A stretch of DNA of 34,455 bases, from assembly GCA_021789755.1 (NCBI GenBank), contig JAJYJD010000003.1, positions 1 through 34,455 of the forward strand, read 5' to 3'. This DNA comes from Bacteroidota bacterium (GTDB taxonomy: Bacteria > Bacteroidota > Ignavibacteria > Kryptoniales > JAKASW01). Of the stretch, positions 16,901 through 24,719 are shown piece by piece (position 1 is the first letter of the stretch; each line of letters starts with the position of its first letter). Both the position numbers and the translations under genes were made by a program. The notes beneath the pieces were generated by a model. That model was not told the origin of the DNA. It ran no database searches and saw nothing but the letters and a program-made list of their open reading frames with translations.

Positions 16901-17232
16901 ATGAGCGATAGTTTACTTACAAAGCCCATCTTATGTTCCGTAACTAAGGTGGGTCGGTATTCTACCATTAGTGAATACTCGCTGTTGGTCGGCCCGCTGA
17001 TCGCTTCACAGTGAAAGTACGGATCAAAACCTGTGTCTTGAAATGGAGGATAAGATTCCCAGCCGCTTACATTTCCTTCCTTGAAATCTACTTTGTAGAT
17101 TACCTTTTTAGTTATCATCGAATAGTCTCTCTGGTTAAGCTTGCTCATAGGCCCTTGAGCCGCTACCGGGCTATAAACCGGCTGAAAAAGGAAAAGCAAG
17201 AATAATGTAGCAAGCCTCATTTTATTACGCAT
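13969..17232 (-). CDS. Secreted heparinase II/III-family polysaccharide lyase
   Basis: The mature enzyme would cleave uronic-acid-containing polysaccharide chains by beta-elimination outside the cytoplasm. The product has about 1087 residues: a signal peptide (MRNKMRLATLFLLFLFQPVY), an N-terminal beta-rich carbohydrate-binding-like region (to about 350), a helical toroid with SATTNWIGNTVGGA and GAWGEGISYQAFA, then the heparinase II/III beta-sandwich with the diagnostic NHEHYDQGSFQLNAFGRTLV and GHNTVLVDEDAG. The histidines and tyrosine in these motifs are the likely catalytic or metal-site residues. The ATG at 17232 has GGAG 9 bases upstream; a TTG at 17301 is unlikely. It is the last gene of the operon. 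Alginate, heparin-like or other uronate polymers are possible substrates. Confidence 0.88.
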   Translation of the reverse strand: MRNKMRLATLFLLFLFQPVYSPVAAQGPMSKLNQRDYSMITKKVIYKVDFKEGNVSGWESYPPFQDTGFDPYFHCEAISGPTNSEYSLMVEYRPTLVTEHKMGFVSKLSLIADATTRASFYYKANGYGDFKGMTLILYGSDGKQYSYHTSISDDREWHKITVGLSDFNFLRVGMMPGTGIDGFSITTDIPKTNPDVTYRLFLSDFHLTAREAVQFEIREPASYYLKNLQLIVPLHHYTPGEHVDLSAKLPSGVKLSKVNVSIISPDGKTIQKDAALFFNSTDNSWTKKNVYTFSRHDTPGQWAVKIDGENRTGKRVETEFNLWLAEENLQHPRLFFRQREIDNCKEKIGTQHWQNWWDSLVQEAAKSRETSIVRSIKFGSESSSLREVPPRELGLDSLSNVNFAVLDSVYLIPTLSHYFSIMESAEKILRDNALVYALTGDTSAGEYAKEALVRIAKWKTWNHPWFRARHRETYYPMGELGMRAAFCYDMVYPLMNPRERDEVSEGLLKDCIIPAYEEYVLHDRTPSATTNWIGNTVGGAICCALAIYGDDPKLGDLEPYLSGLLKKFQMYLDNTLDTTGAWGEGISYQAFAFGNDLPTISAIRHVLGIDLASKGLLNSYKYFLYNYSDPRILDNGDSHPELSTLSSFSWLSTHSNDPSFQWLYMKSPRNNVLDFMFGSDSGVETPPTSLPKSKEFPELGAVVFRSGWSPDDVVMNFRCGPWYNHEHYDQGSFQLNAFGRTLVPEAGDVNYYADPWYQGYYIEPAGHNTVLVDEDAGSQESGDYPHFIKSANRMARITDFISTDDYSSVTGELADLYYGKLAEFQRNIIFLNRKYFVIFDKLKSSGAPHQYDLLFHFSNRKEVSLKQSNVFTFKTDKASLFARVVYPENPNLTICGAPTRFGPPLREPGYVQVSNSKKGRKENFLTVLYPVKGEGDVNVMSKNIKKINGSGCVGVSVRMDNGVDALLFKTGSANMAAEKVVTDGKIAEVSLQNQRLSHLAASEATYFGYKGNELITADAPVTFNVRRVATREKWTINSNVECRASILLESEPTSITLNGRLQQGVKEVGKSIQVVLSKGSNSLEIQF

Positions 17233-17263
17233 CGCTCTGTTCTCCGGAAGAATAGCCGAGATC

Positions 17264-17290
17264 TGCGGCTCACCACGGTGGTGAGTCGCA
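17264..17290. repeat. Intergenic palindrome between the beta-helix gene and the lyase gene
   Basis: CTCACCAC-G-GTGGTGAG is a perfect dyad, extended by TGCG/CGCA after one mismatch, giving a 13-pair stem in a 72-base intergenic gap. No T-run follows on either strand, so it is more likely an mRNA processing or stabilising hairpin than a terminator. Confidence 0.6.
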
Positions 17291-17304
17291 GTCTTCGGCA
17301 AAGG

Positions 17305-19146
17305 TCACTTAAGCAACATCATTTTTTTCGTCAGGACATTTGCTCCCTGCCGGAGTGTATAGAAATAGACTCCGCTAGCGTAGCTGTTCATGTTGACGTT
17401 GAACGTGTAGGTGCCGGCGGGCCTGTAACCGGAGTCGACAACTTTGACAAGTTGACCAAGAACATTGTAAACTTTCAGGCTCATGACACCTGCCCGGTTT
17501 ACACTGACTCTAATGTCGGTTGACGGATTGAAAGGATTCGGATAGTTCTGGCTTAGTTCGAACTTTGTCGGGACCTGGGATGCAGCTGATCTGACCGCGT
17601 TGACACCACCACCTTCCCATTCCTTCATTTGGCTCGGGAACCAATTAAGGTCTCCCAACGCATAGCTGTTCGTGCCAGCTGATTGGAGTGTCGCGTCCGA
17701 ATACGCTAGGTTCTCGGGTAATGGCTGAGTAGGCGGATACACAGATCCTGTCGGATCGTACCACCACAAGTATTTTCCCAGACCCTTAGTTTTGCTCAGG
17801 TATACATAGTGGTCCAGACTATCTACTTGACCCATTATGGACGAGGAGAAACCGGGATCGACGCTGATATTTCCTGTATCTTCGAAGTACGGATACCTCT
17901 TGGTGGTCGGGAAAGTGTTCACTATGCTGGTGGTATCAGAAATGATAGTTGTGTCCGTACTTACTGTAGTGTCGGCGGCAAGAGTGGTATCGGGCACAAA
18001 AGAAGTATCGGCCGCATAGAAAGTCGTGGTGTCCACGACTGTATCTGCTGACGAAGTAGTGGTGCCATTTATTATTATAGTGTCCTGCGTGATATGATGC
18101 GTCGAAATCGACATGAAGGTAGTATCATTGAACATTACCTGGGTGAAGGGGGTCATCCAGCCGGGAGGAGTTATTGAGTCGGCGACTGAGGTTGATGTGT
18201 CATTTATAGAATTCCAAAAGGCTTGCATCGCCTGTGGCCAGTAATAATCGTTGTTATCTAGCGTGATGTGTCTTTCTGCCTCCGTTATGCCGTATGTCGT
18301 TCCGATCGCGCCGAGACTACCCAGACCTATCACTGGAATGCTTCCCGAAGCATCGGTTCCATAAAAGATGTTGTTGGTAATCGTTGCCTGTGTGAGGTAC
18401 GTAATATACATGAGGTGTGCGCCGCTCAGGAAGATAGTATTGTGGTCGAAATCCAGAAAATTATTGTAGTAGACGTTTGCAAGTGCGTAGCCCTCATTAC
18501 AGAATATTGTGTTGTTTACGATATAAACGGTGTCCGTAGGAATCTTGCCTGGGGCAAACAAAACATCCCCGTAGTAGAACGAGGTGTAATCTTGTTGATT
18601 CCTGAACACGTTGTTGGTCAGCCAGTAGCTATTCCAATTTCCGTTCGACCAAAAAGCCGCTTCGGTCCAGCCATCAAATACGCAGCTGTCCGCCGTTATA
18701 TCCAAGCTGTCTCCCGTAACGAAGATTGCTTTACCCGGTCTGACTGGGGCCTGGTCCGGCGCAACGCCGAACAAGTACAGTTGTCTAAGGGTGAGACTTC
18801 CGCTTTCAAGGTTAATGAAAGTATTCGGACGGGAGTTATCTAAGAGGATGGCTGGCTCTATGACGGGCAGTGCTCCCTTGCCGGGGCCGGCCACTATAGT
18901 TAGCGGGAAGTTCACGTTCATCGTACCGGTGAAGAAATAGATCGAGTCTTTTGACAGTTCATACACTCGATTGGGATTCACTCTTGCACCGGTGGCCGTG
19001 GTATCACCCATAATGAATGTGTTGATGCTGCCCGGCGGCATGGCCGGAACCATGACAGTATCCGCTGCCTGGGAAAATGCGCTCGCCGGCCTTTCAACCA
19101 GGATCGCAATCGGCACGATCAGCAAGGTTATGAGTAATCGTTTCAT
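17305..19146 (-). CDS. Type IX-secreted right-handed beta-helix protein
   Basis: The product has about 613 residues: a signal peptide (MKRLLITLLIVPIAILVERP), a beta-helix with repeating Asn-Asn-x-hydrophobic turns (WLTNNVFRN, YIVNNTIFCN, DFDHNTIFLS, TITNNIFYG), a threonine/aspartate-rich insert with many DTT units, and a C-terminal type A sorting domain (QNYPNPFNPST then YNVLGQLVK and GVYFYTLR). The sorting tail sends it across the outer membrane by the type IX system. Beta-helix proteins in such clusters are often polysaccharide lyases such as PL6, but I see no certain catalytic residues. The ATG at 19146 has AGGAAG upstream; the longer frame starts 13 codons earlier and would spoil the signal peptide. 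Confidence 0.85.
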   Translation of the reverse strand: MKRLLITLLIVPIAILVERPASAFSQAADTVMVPAMPPGSINTFIMGDTTATGARVNPNRVYELSKDSIYFFTGTMNVNFPLTIVAGPGKGALPVIEPAILLDNSRPNTFINLESGSLTLRQLYLFGVAPDQAPVRPGKAIFVTGDSLDITADSCVFDGWTEAAFWSNGNWNSYWLTNNVFRNQQDYTSFYYGDVLFAPGKIPTDTVYIVNNTIFCNEGYALANVYYNNFLDFDHNTIFLSGAHLMYITYLTQATITNNIFYGTDASGSIPVIGLGSLGAIGTTYGITEAERHITLDNNDYYWPQAMQAFWNSINDTSTSVADSITPPGWMTPFTQVMFNDTTFMSISTHHITQDTIIINGTTTSSADTVVDTTTFYAADTSFVPDTTLAADTTVSTDTTIISDTTSIVNTFPTTKRYPYFEDTGNISVDPGFSSSIMGQVDSLDHYVYLSKTKGLGKYLWWYDPTGSVYPPTQPLPENLAYSDATLQSAGTNSYALGDLNWFPSQMKEWEGGGVNAVRSAASQVPTKFELSQNYPNPFNPSTDIRVSVNRAGVMSLKVYNVLGQLVKVVDSGYRPAGTYTFNVNMNSYASGVYFYTLRQGANVLTKKMMLLK

Positions 19147-19301
19147 GATGGTTCTCTTCCTTTCTGTTGTGGTTAAGAAACTCAAAGGTCACCCGCAAGA
19201 AAGCTTCTGACACAATGCTCACAGTTTAAAGGCGATGTTGCTCACTTATTCAAGCTTACCCCCGTTATCAGTTCGCGCTCGGGAATTTCAAAGCAAGTCG
19301 T

Positions 19302-20381
19302 TTATTTGCCGTGACTCAAAATGTGTCGGCTGCAAAACTTCTTCACCAATTCATAACGTCTCGTATCACGATATGGTGTACGGAACACAAGAACGGCGCC
19401 CGCTTGTCTGTAGGCTATTTTCATTGCTTCTTTCAAATAAGATGGAGTTGCCTCTCTGGACCATGACGAATGAGGAGTGAAATAGATGCAGGGTATGAGG
19501 ACTGCCTCCGGGAAAATCTTGGCGAATTCATTGATATTCCCGGGAAGGCTTGCAGAAGACATGCCATATTCTGGAGACAGACTGGCTTTGTGCTGGTATC
19601 CCCATTCCACAGCGTTAACGTATGGCATGTAAGGGCGAATCTCTTCCATGTTTTTCAGCTGGTTCTCATAAATGGTAACCCCCAGTAAGAGATTCCGGTT
19701 TTCCCTTTCTAGAATTGCGTAAATCTTTTTGACGTAGTCGGGAGTGAAATAATTCGTGTTGTAGAGAAAATCGTCGATCATCAACAGCGTGAGATTGTGA
19801 TGGGTCCTGGAAACCCGTCCGATTGCTTTCGCCCACTTTTGATAATTGAGCCTGTACGGCGGATACCGCATTCTCGAGCCATGCTCCAATCCTGGTTCTT
19901 CACTTGGCGGCACCAATACGACCCATACTTCCAAATGAATCTTCGATGCAAGGTGGCAGAATTCAGGGAGGGCATCGAGTTCCGCCGCCGAATGGCTGTC
20001 TATCAGGTAGCTGTAACAGTTGACTCCGAGATCTTTGAGCCTGTCGATCATCTCTTTGATTCTCGGTTTTCCCTGTACGTCGTACTTCATTCCTGCATAT
20101 GCTGCAACCCTTCGATGTCCGGACGGAAACAGTCTTCTCATACGCATGAGCGCGGCAACGTGCTCTTCGTTTTGTTTCGTTATTGTCTGTGAGCTGCGGT
20201 CGGGCGTTTGAAGCTTATCTATTGTCCCCCCGTTCGCATATCTCTCGATATTGACATGAATCGATTTCAGGTTTGCCGCTGAAGCTTTGATGGGACCACG
20301 GGCAAATGCGGTCATGGCATTCGAACTCGTCAGTAGACCGGTGATCATGAAGAGATATAGCAAGTAACTAATTGATTCCAT
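19302..20381 (-). CDS. Secreted protein of unknown function, paralogous core to the 23381 lipoprotein
   Basis: This 359-residue protein has a signal peptide (cut near residue 22 or 27). I do not recognise the family. Its core alternates strands and helices like a TIM barrel: YSYLIDSH near 124, EVWVVLVPP near 151, LTLLMIDDF at 197-205, LLLGVTIYENQL at 231-242, VLIPCIYF at 294-301 and AVLVFRTPY near 334. The same ordered motifs, IDDF, then Y-E-[ND]-Q-L, then YF, recur in the lipoprotein at 23381-24652, so the two share an ancestor. The Asp pair at 203-204 and Glu239 sit where a glycosidase-like barrel would place catalytic acids, but this is inference. The gene lies 60 bases after the TonB receptor gene. 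Confidence 0.72.
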   Translation of the reverse strand: MESISYLLYLFMITGLLTSSNAMTAFARGPIKASAANLKSIHVNIERYANGGTIDKLQTPDRSSQTITKQNEEHVAALMRMRRLFPSGHRRVAAYAGMKYDVQGKPRIKEMIDRLKDLGVNCYSYLIDSHSAAELDALPEFCHLASKIHLEVWVVLVPPSEEPGLEHGSRMRYPPYRLNYQKWAKAIGRVSRTHHNLTLLMIDDFLYNTNYFTPDYVKKIYAILERENRNLLLGVTIYENQLKNMEEIRPYMPYVNAVEWGYQHKASLSPEYGMSSASLPGNINEFAKIFPEAVLIPCIYFTPHSSWSREATPSYLKEAMKIAYRQAGAVLVFRTPYRDTRRYELVKKFCSRHILSHGK

Positions 20382-20441
20382 GTGAGTTGGGTTCCTAAGT
20401 AAAGTGACGCCTGAGGATAGACGCAGCTGTCAATAGAGCTG

Positions 20442-23342
20442 TCAGAAGCTCGTCTCGAGTCCAATGTCGGCGGTCATGCCGTATGAATTCTCCGATTGCG
20501 GAAAACTGGATCCGCCGTTTAGATAGAGATCCTTTGCGCCGTTAATGTTGTTCATATCGAAGAAGAGCCGGAGATGATACCAGGGAAGCCCCTGTTTGGC
20601 GGCGAGGTCCCACCTGAGATAGTTTGCCCCGTACTCTCTTAACTCAGACCAGAATTCAGCTCCCTGAAAGACGTTCGACTGGAACAGCATTGAAACGCGA
20701 ATCGAGAATTCCTTGTAATCATACCCGATGGCCAGGTTGGCAATGTCATCAGGCTGGTAAATCAAACGATCTGTATAGAAGGTATCGTTTACGACCTGCT
20801 GGTATTTCGGCAGGTAAATGGTAGTCACTGTCGTGAGGGGATATTTGGCGCGCGAAAAGATATGAGTAAAATTCGCACTTAAGACTAAACCCGACAATGG
20901 ACCTGGGAGATACCAGAAGTGAGTTTCCCAATCAATTTCAGTCCCATACAGATTGACAACGTTCGGGTTGTTAATTGATGTTGATAATGGTTCCCCTTTT
21001 GTGTTGCTCGGTATCCCCGGATAATCTGCCGGATTCACTACGTAAGTGTTCACCGGAAATATCAGGTTGCGAATATGCTTGAGGAAACCGTCGACCGTCA
21101 GTAAACCGACTGTGTTGTTATAAATCGAAAGAATGGCGTCGTAGTTGGTCGAATGTGCTGGTTTAAGAGCGTAATTGTGCCAGACCACGCTCTGGTACCC
21201 GATGTTGATCCTTGGTGTGATAGCATCAAAGGACGGGTATGTAAGAGTATTCGTGTAAGCCAGGTGAATCTGCATCCATGAAAGTGGCTTGACAATCAAG
21301 TGTGCCATCGGAAGCCAAAAACCGTGCGTCTCTTCAATGGTGGTATCATGGTACTCATAAGAAAGTGGTGTCTGAGTTCCCCTTGGAGCTGTATACGAAG
21401 TTGAGAGCTGCTGGAACCTTACCCCTGGCAGGATAGTCAAGTCCTGACCGATGCTCAGCGTATACATGATGTAGGCAGCACTCTCTCGCTCAAAGCCATT
21501 ATAGTTGTTGGTGGCCGATAAGAAATCATTAGTCGCCACATCGGTCTCATAGTCGTATGATTGCGGAGGTGGTGACTGATTAATGACATTCATTACCTGG
21601 TGCATCAGGCCGATGTTCAAGGGCACCCCCATGCCATATTGACCATTCAGAAAGTTCCCATAGCTAAAGTTTGGATCCTCAAAGAGGGTAATCGGTAAGT
21701 ATATACTCCCTGAAGGAACGGAACTCTGCATCCACGGAAAGGCATTCAGGATTGCTTGAATGGTTGTATCGATTCCGTTTATTTGGAAGCGGTTAGCCTG
21801 ACTCAAGTAATTATAAGATTTTGTAGTGTATCTGTATGCCCCGCCGAATTTCAGAATGCTGGTAATATCTCTCGAAAAATTGATGTTTGACAGGAAATCG
21901 ACTTGTGCCGAAAGCTGACGGTTTCTGGACAAGCTGCTCGACTGCAGGGCGGATTGAAAATCGGTTTGTGATAGATCGTTCTTCGCAAGTGTCGGAATAA
22001 CCTGTGGACTCAAACGTTGATAGTTGGCATTGTTCAGGCCGACATCGGTTTGTTCAAAGCTGAAAGTCAAAAGGTTCGGTACTGAGGTCTGAGAATAGGA
22101 GTGAGCAAACTTTGCATCTACAGCGAACAGCGGGAATATTTCTTTGATGTCAAGGAGATTTGTGATGATGTCAAGAATACTGTTCTCGTCCGTCGCACTG
22201 TAGCTGTGAGTATTATTCACCAGATCGTAGTTCTCGTTTCTTATTTGTTCGTTTGTGTTGCCGGAACTCAGGAAGTTCATGAGCTCCACCTTAAGTGTGG
22301 GACGCTTGTAATCCATGACCACCTCAGCGCCGTAACGTTGCCTGTATCTAGGTATATCGGTCAGGCTTAAGTCCTGCATGTAGACCGGGTTTGGTTTCCC
22401 TAGTTGGGGTGCGTTCAAGTTGTAGGTTGCACCGAGTTCATTTGCGGTTAGATTGCGTCCCTCAATATTTGCCTCAGCAAATACTCCGAACCGATTGTTG
22501 AAGAAGCGGGACTCCGCGGTGCCTACCACCTTGTAGTTGGAATGCGTGCCGATCAAGGCATTGTACCCGCCCTGCGCCAGCAAGGAGGTCAGGATGCCTT
22601 TTTTTGATTCCCGAGCTTCCCTGAGTTCGAGATTGACAATTCCACCAACGGCTGCCGCGTCCATGTCTGGCGTAATCGCTTTGATCACCTCTATCCCCCC
22701 GAGCATGTTCGAGGAAATATCGCTCAAGTCGACTGCGCGACTCGATGAAACGTTTGGCGGAACCTCAATTCCATCGATCGTAATCTCGTTGTACTGCGGT
22801 GCCAGTCCTCGAATAACAACTTGCGCCCCTTCTCCGCCTTCCCTCACGAGAGAAATCCCTGGGAGCCGGCCAATCGATTCTGCCGCATTTGCATCGGGAA
22901 GTTCACGTATTCTTGCCGCTGAGACGACGTTCATTATCTGCTCGGATGAAAGCTGCTGGTTTATAGCAGAATTCTGACCGGCAGCCTGCGCTGTCACGAC
23001 CACTTCTTTCCCCTTCACTCCGACGGCATGCAACCCGAAGTCTCGCCTTGTTGTGTTATTTGAAGAGACTTCGATACTAAACTCCTGATTGCCATAACCC
23101 ACATAGGAGGCGCGCAATTTGTACATGCCAGCAGGCACATCGTTCACCACGAAGTGGCCATCATCGTTTGACACCGCACCCATGCTCGTTCCGACGAGAA
23201 GGACATTTGCACCTATGAGAGGTCTGCGTGTTTGAGCGTCCCTGACGTACCCTTCAACTATGCCGCTTGATGCAAAAGCCAAAGATGGAACTGAACTCAC
23301 CGCTAACACCGCCAGGATCAGGGGAAGAATTTTTCTATGCAT
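20442..23342 (-). CDS. TonB-dependent outer membrane receptor for a carbohydrate ligand
   Basis: A 966-residue receptor. A signal peptide (1-25) precedes a carboxypeptidase-regulatory-like domain (about 27-105: EGYVRDAQTRRPLIGANVLL, then the GYG near 82), a plug (about 125-235) and a 22-strand-type barrel ending in the terminal phenylalanine. The plug text IRELPDANAAESIGRLPG, then GEGAQVVIRGLAPQYNEITI, closely resembles the TonB-Xanth-Caul subfamily, which serves carbohydrate uptake in proteobacteria. The ATG at 23342 has AGAGG upstream. No SusD-like lipoprotein is adjacent, so this is a SusD-free uptake system. It probably imports oligosaccharides released by the surface enzymes encoded around it. 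Confidence 0.93.
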   Translation of the reverse strand: MHRKILPLILAVLAVSSVPSLAFASSGIVEGYVRDAQTRRPLIGANVLLVGTSMGAVSNDDGHFVVNDVPAGMYKLRASYVGYGNQEFSIEVSSNNTTRRDFGLHAVGVKGKEVVVTAQAAGQNSAINQQLSSEQIMNVVSAARIRELPDANAAESIGRLPGISLVREGGEGAQVVIRGLAPQYNEITIDGIEVPPNVSSSRAVDLSDISSNMLGGIEVIKAITPDMDAAAVGGIVNLELREARESKKGILTSLLAQGGYNALIGTHSNYKVVGTAESRFFNNRFGVFAEANIEGRNLTANELGATYNLNAPQLGKPNPVYMQDLSLTDIPRYRQRYGAEVVMDYKRPTLKVELMNFLSSGNTNEQIRNENYDLVNNTHSYSATDENSILDIITNLLDIKEIFPLFAVDAKFAHSYSQTSVPNLLTFSFEQTDVGLNNANYQRLSPQVIPTLAKNDLSQTDFQSALQSSSLSRNRQLSAQVDFLSNINFSRDITSILKFGGAYRYTTKSYNYLSQANRFQINGIDTTIQAILNAFPWMQSSVPSGSIYLPITLFEDPNFSYGNFLNGQYGMGVPLNIGLMHQVMNVINQSPPPQSYDYETDVATNDFLSATNNYNGFERESAAYIMYTLSIGQDLTILPGVRFQQLSTSYTAPRGTQTPLSYEYHDTTIEETHGFWLPMAHLIVKPLSWMQIHLAYTNTLTYPSFDAITPRINIGYQSVVWHNYALKPAHSTNYDAILSIYNNTVGLLTVDGFLKHIRNLIFPVNTYVVNPADYPGIPSNTKGEPLSTSINNPNVVNLYGTEIDWETHFWYLPGPLSGLVLSANFTHIFSRAKYPLTTVTTIYLPKYQQVVNDTFYTDRLIYQPDDIANLAIGYDYKEFSIRVSMLFQSNVFQGAEFWSELREYGANYLRWDLAAKQGLPWYHLRLFFDMNNINGAKDLYLNGGSSFPQSENSYGMTADIGLETSF

Positions 23343-23380
23343 TATGCCCTCTTGAAATAGATAATGATTATCCGATCACG

Positions 23381-24652
23381 CTATGGCTTTAATTGTATGT
23401 TAGGCAATACGATTTGCATTCCTGGCTGCAATTCGATGTCAAATGTCTCCGGCTGGTATGGCGCCTTAGCAACCTCAACTTCATAAGACGAGCCATTACT
23501 TTCCCCCGCCCAGCCGCCGAAGCTGTATTCACCTTCGTTCGAAGTGAACTTTCTAGAAACGAGCTGTGTGTTCTTTGCTGTCAGTCTTTGTACGGAAACA
23601 AGCGCATTGGCGACCGGGTTGCCGGTACGAGCGTCGATTACCGTTCCCGTTGCCTCACCAAGATTCGGATAGTAGAGGCTGTCCAGAAATGGAGGAATTG
23701 CGAGTGAGTCCCAGCGCTGCTGAGTTATGTACTGTTGGGTCAGCCATGGCGCCGAGAAGAGAAGCGCTCCACCAATCTCTCCCTGATCATACTTGCTTAT
23801 GGAGTTCTGAATCATATACTTGATGCTGACCGGCGTCATCTGTTCGAGAGAGTTCTTGAAATACACTCCCACAATTATCCCCTTGCCTGGATAATTTTGC
23901 TTCACAGTACTTATGTACTGATCAAGATTAGTGTAGTTCTCGTTCTGATGGTGCATCCATAAATTGACTCCGTCGATCAAGTTAACGACCGACTGGCTGG
24001 AAATGCCGAGTTGATCCTCATACACGACCACATAGAGTCTCAGATTCGGAGTAGTGGCCTGAGATGTATCCTCGACATTCCCGTTTCCATCAAGGGTTTT
24101 TCCCTCGAGAGCCTCCCTGATCTCCTGCAACTGAGAAACAGTTATTTTGCCCCCTTGAAAATTCTCGAAGAAATCATCGATAATAATACCGGAAATCTGC
24201 GGATACTCCTTCGACAACTCCGAGAACCTATGAGCAGCCTGGATCATTCCGGGCGATTGCGCAAAAGGCTGAAGAAGAATAGTATCCCCGGGCTGGTTGA
24301 CGACCCCACCTTCCGTGGGCGGCCGCAATACTCCGTAGACTTTGTTTGTGTTCCAAATCGTGCAGTTGTCAACCAGATTTGTCTGAAATGTGTATCCATA
24401 GTATTGAGCTTGAGATATAACACCATTTAATCCGAAGTTGAATGCGGTTTGAATCAATTCTCCTGAAGGCCAGCCCCAGCCGCCGTAGATCGTGCCTGTC
24501 GAATTATGGTACAAACCGATGAACCCTGGAATTTTTTCCGTAACCGGAGTCGAACTTGTCGGACCGACTATCCCGTTTGAATAAGGCGATTTTGAACAGC
24601 CCTCGAGCATTACAAAAGAAAAAAAGGAAAGAACGGCTACCGATTTCAACAT
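23381..24652 (-). CDS. Lipoprotein with TIM-barrel-like core and C-terminal carboxypeptidase-regulatory-like domain
   Basis: From the ATG at 24652 the product has 423 residues. A lipoprotein signal ends in the lipobox VMLEGC (Cys19). The core carries SGIIIDDFFENF at 154-165, LYVVVYEDQL at 206-215 and IIVGVYFKN at 259-267, the same order of motifs as in the secreted protein at 19302-20381. A beta-sandwich of the CarboxypepD_reg type follows (about 332-423: GTVIDARTGNPVANALVSVQ). An ATG at 24712 lies closer to the GGGAG binding site and would add 20 residues with an acidic stretch before the signal; the start is therefore uncertain. It is probably tethered to a membrane near the TonB receptor encoded 38 bases downstream. 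Function unknown; a glycan-binding or glycosidase role is inferred. Confidence 0.7.
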   Translation of the reverse strand: MLKSVAVLSFFSFVMLEGCSKSPYSNGIVGPTSSTPVTEKIPGFIGLYHNSTGTIYGGWGWPSGELIQTAFNFGLNGVISQAQYYGYTFQTNLVDNCTIWNTNKVYGVLRPPTEGGVVNQPGDTILLQPFAQSPGMIQAAHRFSELSKEYPQISGIIIDDFFENFQGGKITVSQLQEIREALEGKTLDGNGNVEDTSQATTPNLRLYVVVYEDQLGISSQSVVNLIDGVNLWMHHQNENYTNLDQYISTVKQNYPGKGIIVGVYFKNSLEQMTPVSIKYMIQNSISKYDQGEIGGALLFSAPWLTQQYITQQRWDSLAIPPFLDSLYYPNLGEATGTVIDARTGNPVANALVSVQRLTAKNTQLVSRKFTSNEGEYSFGGWAGESNGSSYEVEVAKAPYQPETFDIELQPGMQIVLPNIQLKP

Positions 24653-24719
24653 TTTGGACACCACCGGATTGTCATCACAAAATGAAAAGGTTCTCCAAAG
24701 TCGCGCTATCATAGTGGCT

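Noticed and set aside
17264..17290. Intrinsic terminator between the beta-helix and lyase genes
   Set aside because: The stem is strong but no T-run follows on either strand, so I list it only as a palindrome.
20442..23342. SusC-type receptor of a SusC/SusD pair
   Set aside because: No SusD-like gene is adjacent, and the plug text matches the TonB-Xanth-Caul pattern better than SusC.
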